Source: RUG563 sp045589355 (GTDB taxonomy: Bacteria; Bacillota; Clostridia; Christensenellales; Aristaeellaceae). Taken from it: DNA of 64,000 nt. The stretch covers positions 62,001 to 126,000 of the forward strand of contig JAZNOW010000069.1 in NCBI GenBank assembly GCA_045589355.1, written 5' to 3'. Made by a program: the position numbers and the translations under genes. The notes under the pieces were generated by a model. That model was not told where the DNA came from, did no database searches, and saw only the letters and a list, made by a program, of their open reading frames with translations. Position 1 is the stretch's first letter, and every line of letters starts with the position of its first letter. Positions 57,352 through 64,000 of this stretch are shown here, piece after piece.

Positions 57352-58014
57352 ATGAAAAAGCTTCTTGCATTCCTGATTGTTTTATTGCTGCTCACCTGCC
57401 CCGCCTTTGCAGACGATACCCCTTCTCCCTTTGATATTGCAGGCCTTTCCGGCACCGATTTCATCGTCAGCTATGCCGCCGATAACGGGCAGGTGCTGTA
57501 TTTCACTTCCATGTACCATCACCCTGCCGAGCTGCCCCAGGACATCAATTTTGACGGCATTGACGATCTGGTATTCCTTACCGCAACCGGTGACGGCAAC
57601 ACATATTACACCTTTTTCGTCAACCTGAACGGAAAATATGAACATGTTTTCCTCATGGGGCACGAAAACGATGCCGCCTGTAATTTCCAGCTGCACCCGG
57701 ATCAGCAGCTGCTCTCCGTTTCCGTCAGCCATGGCGCTGCCGGTGCGCTGTGCGAAAAGGTGCTGTTCCGCTGGGCCGGAACCAACCTGCTGCCCGTTCG
57801 CCGGATGGTGTCCGAAGAATACACGGAAACCACGTATGAAGACCAGACCACCACCACCGTCACCCATCACGACCAGGTGCACGTTTCTTTCTACCGCTTT
57901 GAAGAAAGCACGTTCGTCGGGGATGTGTATGCCAACCAGAACCTCAGCCTGTACGATATCACCGAAGAAACCTTTGAGCAGTGGGATGCCATTCTCTGGC
58001 AGGATTTGCAATAA
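57352..58014 (+). CDS. Exported protein of unknown function with a calcium-loop-like motif
   Basis: The 220-residue protein has a clear signal peptide (KLLAFLIVLLLLTCPAFA). After it, DINFDGIDDLVFLTATGDG resembles the FG-GAP/VCBS or EF-hand-like calcium loop common in XAC2610-type exported proteins. The rest is beta-rich with a Thr-rich stretch (TETTYEDQTTTTVTHHDQ). I cannot name a function. The ATG at 57352 follows ACGGAGGG; in-frame codons upstream lack a ribosome site. A second exported protein gene follows after 15 bases, so they are a pair, probably one transcript, divergent from the FMN gene. Confidence 0.82.
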   Translation: MKKLLAFLIVLLLLTCPAFADDTPSPFDIAGLSGTDFIVSYAADNGQVLYFTSMYHHPAELPQDINFDGIDDLVFLTATGDGNTYYTFFVNLNGKYEHVFLMGHENDAACNFQLHPDQQLLSVSVSHGAAGALCEKVLFRWAGTNLLPVRRMVSEEYTETTYEDQTTTTVTHHDQVHVSFYRFEESTFVGDVYANQNLSLYDITEETFEQWDAILWQDLQ

Positions 58015-58029
58015 GAAAGAAGGAATTTG

Positions 58030-59160
58030 ATGAAACGATTTTTCTCCGCTTTTATTCTCCTCAGCCTGTGCCTTTCTTCCGCATGGGCAGCGGGCACGGC
58101 ATCTGCTGCCAAAGCAGATGAATCCGTCAATATGCCTGTCTGCCGGACGGAAAAATGGCAAGCCGCCCAGTTCCTGCAGGATGCCGGCATTGCCGTATAT
58201 GACCTGGAAGACACGGGAAACGAACTGCGCTTTTCCCTGCCCGGCGGCGGCACCGGGGTGTATTATTCTTACGGTGAGTTCAGGCCCTATGATATGAACT
58301 TCCGTTTTGAAGCTATCACAGAAGAAGAAATGACCCTGTTTCTGGATCATTATCTGAATCAACTGGTGCGGGTGGAACAGGGAAACGCACCGGAAGAATA
58401 CCTGCGCCCGGACTATGACGGCAGCACGGGAAAACGGAATATGGAAGTCATCCTTTCCAATGCTCTTGGATCTATGGAGAACTTGGGCGATCCCTGGCTG
58501 CAGGTGCTGCTGCATCAGTTATCCCTGCATGATAATAACGATGCCCTCAACAGCATGCGAGCGCGTTTGGCCAGCCGGATGCTGGGCAAGCGGGATATCA
58601 CGCCTGTGGACCCAAAGGAAGGCTGCGCCTGGTATGACGCCCTTACCCTTTCCGTGCAGGATGATCTGCCTAAGGTGGATGCCGCTGCTTATGTGGATGA
58701 TCCTCTTATTGCTTCTCTGACCCAGGAAATGATCACCTATACGGATAACCGAAAAGCCTCCTGGCACGGCCGGCGGGATGTGGACAATGAAAAAACGGTG
58801 AACATCGTCTTTCTGTCCATCCACAAAATGGAGGAAACAGAAAACACCCTCACCCTCTGGGCCATGGTGTCCGAAAGCCAGTACGCCCTGTATGACGGCA
58901 CACGCTACCAGGCAGTCAGCGGCAGCCAGGTGCCCATGCGGCTGGAATATAAAAAAGATTCCTCCGGACAATGGAAGCTGGCAAATGCCATCGAGAGCGG
59001 CGACGGCACCGATTACTACCCCTCTGTGCTTCAATTCTGCGACGGCGACGAAGCCCTGGCCACCGCCATCATCGGCGACTTTTCCGTGAATCTGGATCTG
59101 TTTTTCTTCCGCTATCTGGCATACCACGGTTATCCTGTCCCGGTAGAAATCCCCTACTGA
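58030..59160 (+). CDS. Exported protein of unknown function, 376 residues
   Basis: The protein opens with a signal peptide (RFFSAFILLSLCLSSAWA) with AxA cleavage. No catalytic motif is seen. A middle helical part (EEEMTLFLDHYLNQLVRVEQ) is followed by an alternating beta region near the end (NTLTLWAMVSESQYALYDG). The second half, with KTVNIVFLSIHKMEETENTL, resembles beta-sandwich domains of unknown exported proteins. ATG 58030 is chosen because GAAGGAA lies just before it; an in-frame TTG directly precedes it. It is paired with the preceding exported protein and the two may form a complex, which is inference only. Confidence 0.8.
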   Translation: MKRFFSAFILLSLCLSSAWAAGTASAAKADESVNMPVCRTEKWQAAQFLQDAGIAVYDLEDTGNELRFSLPGGGTGVYYSYGEFRPYDMNFRFEAITEEEMTLFLDHYLNQLVRVEQGNAPEEYLRPDYDGSTGKRNMEVILSNALGSMENLGDPWLQVLLHQLSLHDNNDALNSMRARLASRMLGKRDITPVDPKEGCAWYDALTLSVQDDLPKVDAAAYVDDPLIASLTQEMITYTDNRKASWHGRRDVDNEKTVNIVFLSIHKMEETENTLTLWAMVSESQYALYDGTRYQAVSGSQVPMRLEYKKDSSGQWKLANAIESGDGTDYYPSVLQFCDGDEALATAIIGDFSVNLDLFFFRYLAYHGYPVPVEIPY

Positions 59161-59162
59161 AA

Positions 59163-59206
59163 CAAAAAAGCCTGAGAAGCGCTTAACTTCTCAGGCTTAT
59201 CTTTTT
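59163..59206. terminator. Terminator between the exported gene and guaB
   Basis: AGCCTGAGAAG (59169-59179) pairs with CTTCTCAGGCT (59187-59197). The minus strand continues with TTTTTTG, so it is best placed for guaB; the plus side has TATCTTTTT. Confidence 0.85.
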
Positions 59207-59208
59207 CA

Positions 59209-60669
59209 TCAGCCAATGGTGCTGGAATAGTTGGGAGCTTCCTTGGTGATGGAAATATCGTGGGGATGGCTTTCGCGCAGGCCGGCGCTGGTGATGCGGA
59301 TGAATTCGCCGTTCTGACGCAGGTCTTCAATGGTGGGGGTACCGCAGTAGCCCATGGAGGCACGCAGGCCGCCCATCAGCTGGAACACGGTGTCGGCCAT
59401 GGCGCCCTTGTAGGGCACGCGGCCTTCCACGCCTTCGGGAACCAGTTTCTTGGCGTCTTCCTGGAAATAGCGGTCCTTGGAGCCGTTGGCCATGGCAGCC
59501 AGGCTGCCCATGCCGCGGTAGGACTTGAAGGAACGGCCCTGATAGATTTCCATTTCACCGGGGCTTTCTTCGGTGCCGGCCAGCAAGCTGCCCAGCATAA
59601 CGGCCTTGGCGCCGGCGGCAATGGCTTTGGGAATATCGCCGGAATACTTGATACCGCCGTCGGAAATGACGGGGATGCCGTACTTATCGGCTTCTTCAGC
59701 GCAATCGGCCACAGCGGTGATCTGAGGCACGCCGATGCCGGCCACCACGCGGGTGGTGCAGATGGAGCCGGGGCCAATGCCCACCTTTACGCAGTCAACG
59801 CCGGCGGCGATGAGGTCGTGCGTAGCGGCGGCGGTGGCCACGTTGCCGGCAAAGAGCTGAATGTCGGGGTACAGAGTGCGGATCTTTTCAATGGTGCGCA
59901 GCACGCCCAGGCTGTGGCCATGGGCCGTATCGATGGAGATCACGTCCACCTTGGCAGCCACCAGCGCGGCCATACGGGCTTCGATATCGGCGCTTACGCC
60001 AACGGCGGCGGCGCACAGCAGACGGCCCTTTTCGTCCTTGGCGCTGTTGGGATACTTGCTGCTCTTTTCAATATCCTTGATGGTGATCAGGCCGCACAGG
60101 TTGCCGCAGTCATCCACGATGGGCAGCTTTTCAATGCGGTGATGGGCCAGAATATCCTTGGCCTGTTCCAGGGTGGTGCCCACAGGAGCGGTCACCAGGT
60201 TTTCGGTGGTCATCACCTGGCCGATGGGACGGGAATCGTCCGTTTCGAAACGCAGGTCACGGTTGGTCAGGATGCCAACCAGCTTTTTGCCTTCGGTGAT
60301 GGGCACACCGCTGATGCGATAGCGGCTCATCAGGGCCTTGGCATCGGAAATCAGATGAGTGGGAGAGAGGAAGAAAGGATCCGTGATGACGCCGTTTTCG
60401 CTGCGCTTCACCTTATCCACATGAGCCGCCTGTTCTTCAATGGACATGTTCTTATGGATCACACCCAGGCCGCCTTCACGGGCCATGGCGATGGCCATCC
60501 GGGCATCGGTAACGGTATCCATAGCAGCACTGAGCACAGGAATGTTCAGCTTGATCTTTTTGGTCAGCTGAACAGCCAGAGACACATCCTTGGGGAGAAT
60601 CTCGCTCTTGCGGGGAACCAGGAGCACATCGTCAAACGTCAAACCTTCACGAACAACCTTCTGCAGCAC
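59209..60669 (-). CDS. guaB: Inosine-5'-monophosphate dehydrogenase
   Basis: GuaB oxidises IMP to XMP with NAD, the first step towards GMP. The 486-residue protein has the catalytic loop GPGSICTTRVVAG with the active-site Cys, the IMP site (SDGGIKYSGDIPKA, MGSLAAM near the end) and a pair of CBS domains inserted near residues 95-215 (DRDLRFET-like, HRIEKLPIVDDCGNLCGLIT). The start is GTG at 60669, giving MLQKVVREGLTFDDVLL as in relatives; AAAGGAG lies about 12 bases upstream. A perfect promoter, TTGACA-17-TATAAT, leaves a short leader with no riboswitch. GuaA is not in the window. Confidence 0.97.
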   Translation of the reverse strand: MLQKVVREGLTFDDVLLVPRKSEILPKDVSLAVQLTKKIKLNIPVLSAAMDTVTDARMAIAMAREGGLGVIHKNMSIEEQAAHVDKVKRSENGVITDPFFLSPTHLISDAKALMSRYRISGVPITEGKKLVGILTNRDLRFETDDSRPIGQVMTTENLVTAPVGTTLEQAKDILAHHRIEKLPIVDDCGNLCGLITIKDIEKSSKYPNSAKDEKGRLLCAAAVGVSADIEARMAALVAAKVDVISIDTAHGHSLGVLRTIEKIRTLYPDIQLFAGNVATAAATHDLIAAGVDCVKVGIGPGSICTTRVVAGIGVPQITAVADCAEEADKYGIPVISDGGIKYSGDIPKAIAAGAKAVMLGSLLAGTEESPGEMEIYQGRSFKSYRGMGSLAAMANGSKDRYFQEDAKKLVPEGVEGRVPYKGAMADTVFQLMGGLRASMGYCGTPTIEDLRQNGEFIRITSAGLRESHPHDISITKEAPNYSSTIG

Positions 60670-60703
60670 GGCAAATCCACTCTCCTTTAGTGTAATTTCG
60701 AAA

Positions 60704-60732
60704 ATTATACCCCACTTTTGTCTCCTTGTCAA
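60704..60732 (-). promoter_or_regulatory. guaB: Promoter of guaB
   Basis: TTGACA (60727-60732) and TATAAT (60704-60709) on the minus strand, 17 bases apart, match the consensus exactly. Confidence 0.9.
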
Positions 60733-60789
60733 TCACTTTGGCAACGAAAAACCGCGCAAAAAGAAACTTTTTCTTCCTCAAAAAAGTAG

Positions 60790-60818
60790 TTGACAATTCC
60801 CGACACATACGCTATAAT
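60790..60818 (+). promoter_or_regulatory. Promoter of tRNA-Trp
   Basis: TTGACA (60790-60795) and TATAAT (60813-60818), 17 bases apart, match the consensus exactly, 22 bases before the tRNA. Confidence 0.9.
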
Positions 60819-60840
60819 ATCACTGTTGCTCGCGCAACAT

Positions 60841-60914
60841 AGGGGTATGGTGTAATGGTAACACGTGGGTCTCCAAAACCTTTGTTCAGGGTTCGAGTCC
60901 TTGTGCCCCTGCCA
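60841..60914 (+). tRNA. tRNA-Trp (anticodon CCA)
   Basis: The 74-base gene folds as a tRNA: acceptor AGGGGTA/TGCCCCT, a D arm around AATGGTAA, an anticodon loop CTCCAAA with anticodon CCA, and a T arm CAGGG/CCTTG around TTCGAGT. The CCA tail is encoded. The base pair at the top of the anticodon stem is a T-T mismatch. It agrees with the tRNA-Trp of Firmicutes by overall pattern. It has its own promoter and a terminator (60919-60953). Confidence 0.94.
60894..60914 (+). repeat. 21-bp direct repeat, copy at the 3' end of tRNA-Trp (att-like)
   Basis: The last 21 bases of the tRNA gene, beginning CGAGTCC and ending CCTGCCA, recur exactly at 61052-61072. Confidence 0.85.
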
Positions 60915-60918
60915 AATA

Positions 60919-60953
60919 AGACGCTTCACCGTTTGGTGGAGCGTTTTATTTGT
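60919..60953 (+). terminator. Terminator after tRNA-Trp
   Basis: ACGCTTCACC (60921-60930) pairs with GGTGGAGCGT (60935-60944), followed by TTTATTTGTTT. Confidence 0.75.
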
Positions 60954-60979
60954 TTGATAAGGGCCCTAAGGGACGAGAA

Positions 60980-61024
60980 TGGGGCGGTAGTGAATGACGT
61001 GCCGGTGGCACGTCAGAGCCGCCC
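60980..61024 (+). repeat. Nested palindrome downstream of tRNA-Trp
   Basis: GACGTGCC pairs with GGCACGTC at a three-base loop, and outside it GGGCGG pairs with CCGCCC. It lies between the two copies of the tRNA 3' end. Confidence 0.6.
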
Positions 61025-61051
61025 TGACCGACGAGCGCGGCACGAGGAGAA

Positions 61052-61072
61052 CGAGTCCTTGTGCCCCTGCCA
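61052..61072 (+). repeat. 21-bp direct repeat, displaced copy of the tRNA-Trp 3' end
   Basis: This exact copy of the end of tRNA-Trp, including CCA, lies 158 bases after the real one and is followed by its own terminator. It looks like the remnant half of an integration site. Confidence 0.8.
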
Positions 61073-61074
61073 TG

Positions 61075-61106
61075 AGAGCTTTTCCTGAAAAGGAAAGGCT
61101 CTTTTT
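61075..61106 (+). terminator. Terminator after the displaced tRNA-Trp 3' copy
   Basis: AGAGC and GCTCT close a stem with TTTTCC/GGAAAG inside, followed by TTTTT. It may be the original tRNA terminator. Confidence 0.65.
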
Positions 61107-61131
61107 CTATTGCCCCAAGGTATCTTCCCAT

Positions 61132-61160
61132 TTGAAAAGGCTCTCTCTTTGTGCTATAAT
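61132..61160 (+). promoter_or_regulatory. Promoter of the CE15-like esterase gene
   Basis: TTGAAA (61132-61137) and TATAAT (61155-61160) are 17 bases apart, 51 bases before the start. Confidence 0.75.
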
Positions 61161-61211
61161 CATGGAAACACAAGCCAAATAGCATCCCCATTCTTTTCAG
61201 GAGGTATTCCC

Positions 61212-62303
61212 ATGTGCAATCCCGGAACGATGATTGATTCCCTGCACTTGCCGCCCTTTCTGCCCGCCAATGCCGAAAAGAAAGATTGGCCTTCCCTGCA
61301 GCGGCAAATGAAAAAAATGCTGCTGGAAGAGGAATACGGCATCCTCCCGGAAATGGAATTTAGCGTTTCCGGAAAAATTCTCCACACCGATTCCCGTTAT
61401 TGCGCCGGCAGCAGCACCCTGTGGGAAGTGGAAATGACCATCACCTTCCCCACCGGCAGTTTCGCTTTCCCCTGCCATTTTTCCGTGCCCACCGCGCCGG
61501 GCAAGCATCCATTGTTTGTCTATCTGGATTTTTATCATGCGATGCCTTCCCGCTATCTGCCCATTGAAGAAATCACGGAGCGGGGCTACGCCGTCATCGC
61601 TGCCTGCCACAACCTGATTTCCAAAGACGCCGCCGACGATTATCAGGAAGGGCTTGGCAAGTTTTTACGGGATGGGGCAAAAAAAGCCGGCATCCCCGAC
61701 GAACAATTGCCCGGCAAGCTGGCCATCTGGGCCTGGGCAGCCTCCCGTATGCTGGATTATGCTCTTGCCCATCCCGCCATTGATGAAAACCGCACCGCCG
61801 TCATCGGCCATTCCAGGCTGGGCAAGGCTGCCCTGGTGTGCGCCCTGAACGACGCCCGCTTTCAGGCTGTGATCGCCAACAACTCCGGCTGCTCCGGCGC
61901 CGCCATCACAAGGGAAAAGGCCGGCGAGCACATCCGGGATATCGTTGGCGTGTTCCCCTTCTGGTTCTGCAAAAACTACCACAAATACGTGGATCGCGAA
62001 GACACGCTGCCCTTTGACCAGCATTTCCTGCTGGCCGCCCTGGCCCCCCGGCTGGTGATCACCGGCAGCGCCCTGGATGACCAGTGGGCCGGCCCTGACC
62101 ATGAATACCTTTCCTGCATGGAAGCCGGCAGGGCATGGGAATTGCTGGGCCTTCCCGGCTTTGTGGGGGCGGACAGGCTGCCCAAACCCGGGGATGTGTT
62201 CCACGAAGGTTCCATCGGCTATCACCTGCGCACCGGCTGCCATTACCTGAGCCGGGTGGACTGGAACCGGTATATGGATTTCCTCTCCGCCAAAGGCTGG
62301 TAA
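61212..62303 (+). CDS. Alpha/beta hydrolase, CE15 (glucuronoyl esterase)-like
   Basis: The 363-residue protein has the alpha/beta-hydrolase fold with nucleophile S201 in GHSRLGKAAL, which resembles the GCSRxGK motif of family CE15. Further support comes from NNSGCSGAAITREKAGE, typical of bacterial CE15-like enzymes, and from DDQWAGPDHEYLSCMEAGRA near residue 295. No signal peptide is seen, so it is cytoplasmic, unlike many CE15 enzymes. It may cleave esters of glucuronic acid or acetyl groups from plant-derived oligosaccharides; the substrate is unproven. The ATG at 61212 follows CAGGAGG. It is close to the tRNA-Trp att-like repeat but has its own promoter. Confidence 0.8.
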   Translation: MCNPGTMIDSLHLPPFLPANAEKKDWPSLQRQMKKMLLEEEYGILPEMEFSVSGKILHTDSRYCAGSSTLWEVEMTITFPTGSFAFPCHFSVPTAPGKHPLFVYLDFYHAMPSRYLPIEEITERGYAVIAACHNLISKDAADDYQEGLGKFLRDGAKKAGIPDEQLPGKLAIWAWAASRMLDYALAHPAIDENRTAVIGHSRLGKAALVCALNDARFQAVIANNSGCSGAAITREKAGEHIRDIVGVFPFWFCKNYHKYVDREDTLPFDQHFLLAALAPRLVITGSALDDQWAGPDHEYLSCMEAGRAWELLGLPGFVGADRLPKPGDVFHEGSIGYHLRTGCHYLSRVDWNRYMDFLSAKGW

Positions 62304-62354
62304 AGCCTATTCTGCGTCTTTCATCGGAAGGCGCCTGAACGATACGAGGTTTCC

Positions 62355-63716
62355 ATGCGAAAAACTGCCTACATAAGGGATATGACACGCGGCTCCATCC
62401 TGCGTCATCTTTTCTCGTTCGCCCTGCCGCTGCTGATCGGCAATTTGTTCCAGCAGCTGTACAATGTTGTGGACACCATGGTGGTGGGCTATCGGCTGGG
62501 GGATCATGCCATCGCGGCCATCGGCGCCACGGTATCCCTTTATTCCATGATCGTGGATTTTGCCTGCGACCTGAACAATGGCTACGGCATCATCGTCACC
62601 CAGCGTTTTGGCGCCGGTGATCCAAAAAAGATGCGAAAAGCCGTAGCCGGTATGATGGAGTTGAACCTGATTGCCGGCGTGCTGATCCCCGTACTGTCGC
62701 TTACATTTCTGCAGCCGCTGCTGGAAATGATGAACACACCCTCTGATATTTTTGACCAGTCCTATACATACATCGCCATCATCTGTGCCGGCATTCCCGT
62801 CACCATTGCCTACAATATGTTTGCCTCTATTCTGCGCGCAGTGGGCAACAGCCGCACACCCCTTCTGTTCCTGATCATCGCCAGCCTTTTGAACGTGATG
62901 CTGGACGTTCTGCTGGTATGGGGGCTGGATATGGGCATCGCAGGTGCAGCGCTTGCCACGGTGCTCGCCCAATTGATGGCCACGCTGCTCAGCGGCAGGT
63001 ATGTGTGGAAACACTATCGGGCCTATCTGCCGAAAAAAGAAGACCTGCGTGTACCCGGAAAGCTGATCCTTCAGCTGCTGCTCAGCGGCGGCTCGCTGGC
63101 CATGATGGCCGTTGTGGTGGAGCTTGGCACCGTCATTTTCCAGAGCGCAGCCAATCTGCTGGGCAAAATGTACATTACGGCCCATTCCGCCGCGCGCCGT
63201 TTGCTGATTATGATGATCCAGCCCATCATCAGCCTGTCCGTCGCCAACATGACCTTTATCGGCCAGAACTGGGGCGCCGGAAAGCTGGAGAGGATCCGGC
63301 CGGCCATCCGCACCGCCGTTTTGCTGGAAATTCTGTGGGGCCTGTTGGCGTCTGTTGTCCTGTTTGCCTTGGGCGATCCCCTGATCCGCTTTACAACCGG
63401 CACGTCCGATCCGGACGTACTGAAAAACGCGGTTTTGAGCCTGCGCATCAACTGTGTTCTTTACCCGGTATTGGGTGTGCTTTTCTGCCTGCGCAACACC
63501 ATGCAGGCCATGGGGCACAAAATCATCCCGGTGCTTTCCAGCTTCATTGAGCTGGCCATGAAACTGCTGGCGGTTTCCATGTTCATTCCCCGCTGGGGGT
63601 TCATCGGGGTGTGCATCACCGAGCCCGTCACCTGGGTGATGATGACGCTTTACCTGTGCATTGCCTATCTTTGTTTTCGGAAAAAATGGTTTTCCGCCGC
63701 CGAAAGCGCTGCATAA
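62355..63716 (+). CDS. MATE-family efflux transporter
   Basis: The 453-residue protein has about 12 membrane helices and the MATE opening ILRHLFSFALPLLIGNLFQQ followed by LYNVVDTMVVGYRLG. The mid-point repeat (NMTFIGQNWGAGKLERIRPA) shows the internal duplication of the fold. MATE proteins export cationic drugs or metabolites using a sodium or proton gradient. Substrate unknown. The gene follows the esterase by 51 bases and may share its promoter. The ribosome site is weak. A terminator follows. Confidence 0.94.
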   Translation: MRKTAYIRDMTRGSILRHLFSFALPLLIGNLFQQLYNVVDTMVVGYRLGDHAIAAIGATVSLYSMIVDFACDLNNGYGIIVTQRFGAGDPKKMRKAVAGMMELNLIAGVLIPVLSLTFLQPLLEMMNTPSDIFDQSYTYIAIICAGIPVTIAYNMFASILRAVGNSRTPLLFLIIASLLNVMLDVLLVWGLDMGIAGAALATVLAQLMATLLSGRYVWKHYRAYLPKKEDLRVPGKLILQLLLSGGSLAMMAVVVELGTVIFQSAANLLGKMYITAHSAARRLLIMMIQPIISLSVANMTFIGQNWGAGKLERIRPAIRTAVLLEILWGLLASVVLFALGDPLIRFTTGTSDPDVLKNAVLSLRINCVLYPVLGVLFCLRNTMQAMGHKIIPVLSSFIELAMKLLAVSMFIPRWGFIGVCITEPVTWVMMTLYLCIAYLCFRKKWFSAAESAA

Positions 63717-63740
63717 AACCGCATAAACACCGCCAAAGGA

Positions 63741-63766
63741 GCATGGCCCTTCCGCCATGCTTTTTT
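63741..63766 (+). terminator. Terminator of the MATE gene
   Basis: GCATGGC pairs with GCCATGC and is followed by TTTTTT. Confidence 0.85.
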
Positions 63767-63770
63767 GCAT

Positions 63771-63801
63771 AAAGAAAACGGCCGCCTTTTGCGACGGCCG
63801 T
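63771..63801 (-). terminator. Terminator of the ACT-domain gene
   Basis: On the minus strand ACGGCCG pairs with CGGCCGT and is followed by TTTTCTTT. Confidence 0.75.
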
Positions 63802-63815
63802 CTTTAATGATGGTT

Positions 63816-64000
63816 TTACATCTGTGCCAGTTCTTCGTGATCCACGCAGCGGATGCCCTGCGCCGCCAGTGCGGCAACAGCGGCCTTTCTGTCTTCCACC
63901 CGGAAGATCATGTAGGCATGATCCACGTCTTTTCCGCCCAGGAAGGCGTACATGTATTCCACATTGATTTCCGCCGCAGTAAGCACCTGCAGCACTTTAT
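63816..64000 (-). CDS. ACT-domain protein (C-terminal part, gene continues beyond the window)
   Basis: The last 60 codons are present. They read as the second half of an ACT domain: LTAAEINVEYMYAFLGG, AYMIFRVEDRKAAVAALAA, then GIRCVDHEEL before the stop. Tandem-ACT proteins with this ending bind amino acids and are common in Clostridia. The start lies outside the window, so length and context cannot be given. Confidence 0.8.
   Translation of the reverse strand, partial: KVLQVLTAAEINVEYMYAFLGGKDVDHAYMIFRVEDRKAAVAALAAQGIRCVDHEELAQM

Overview
The window reads as chromosomal DNA of a GC-rich, Gram-positive-type member of the Clostridia, probably an uncultured gut or rumen anaerobe (inferred). 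The evidence is the canonical Firmicutes gene neighbourhoods (scpA-scpB, radical SAM DUF512-der-plsY, pcrA-ligA), a CtsR heat-shock operator, a SipW-type signal peptide on a very large surface protein, an acetate kinase and 2[4Fe-4S] ferredoxin suggesting fermentation, a YlbJ-like membrane protein of the sporulation type, and the near absence of the sense codons TTA, CTA and TCA in long genes. Promoters are very regular: many have TTGACA-like and TATAAT-like boxes 17 bp apart. No CRISPR array, rRNA operon, phage or transposase gene was seen. One tRNA gene (Trp) is present.

Layout. 1-3925: a large SipW-type surface protein, cut by the window edge. 4185-8755: one + strand run with a site-2 protease, scpA, scpB, deoB, punA and a small acidic protein. 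9285-12922: minus-strand glycoside-hydrolase-like protein, ackA and a YlbJ-like protein. 13086-15335: kdgK-type sugar kinase, an XRE regulator and a tiny membrane protein. 15388-17985: clpB under CtsR. 18206-25912: a HAD phosphatase, a lipoprotein with five peptidoglycan-binding repeats, murC (minus), and the DUF1292-uvrC-NYN/LOTUS-DUF2284 run. 26341-33569: a CNNM/CBS transporter with an attenuator-like leader, a GGDEF protein with a ribbon-helix-helix-like tail, pfkA (+), a GNAT, an XRE-TPR regulator and typA. 33790-44250: DUF512-der-plsY, pcrA-ligA, an unknown protein, a pseudouridine synthase and a Cof phosphatase. 44316-49686: a LacI-like/GGDEF/EAL protein, a PrsA-like foldase, tadA and a nitroreductase. 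49800-55767: mrfA, an aldehyde dehydrogenase, a TrmH methyltransferase, DUF436, a TcmP-like methyltransferase and ferredoxin. 55814-64000: Nudix and FMN oxidoreductase genes, two unknown exported proteins, guaB, tRNA-Trp with an att-like repeat, a CE15-like esterase, a MATE exporter and the end of an ACT-domain gene.

Most genes are housekeeping: chromosome segregation, DNA repair and ligation, nucleotide salvage, glycolysis, cell wall, translation GTPases and tRNA modification. The least explained DNA is intergenic. Three loci (8757-9168, 14126-14488 and 25930-26324, the last inverted) carry copies of a 360-410 bp element. Its core folds as a cloverleaf: an 8-10 bp closing stem and three arms, with the tip of the third arm differing in sequence between copies while staying paired. 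Hairpins with inverted GGGTGCAGGG-type motifs flank the core on both sides. I cannot assign it to a named family; it is either a miniature mobile element with a structured core or a dispersed structured RNA. Other signals worth checking are a 21-bp copy of the tRNA-Trp 3' end 158 bp downstream of the gene, and the leader of the CNNM gene.
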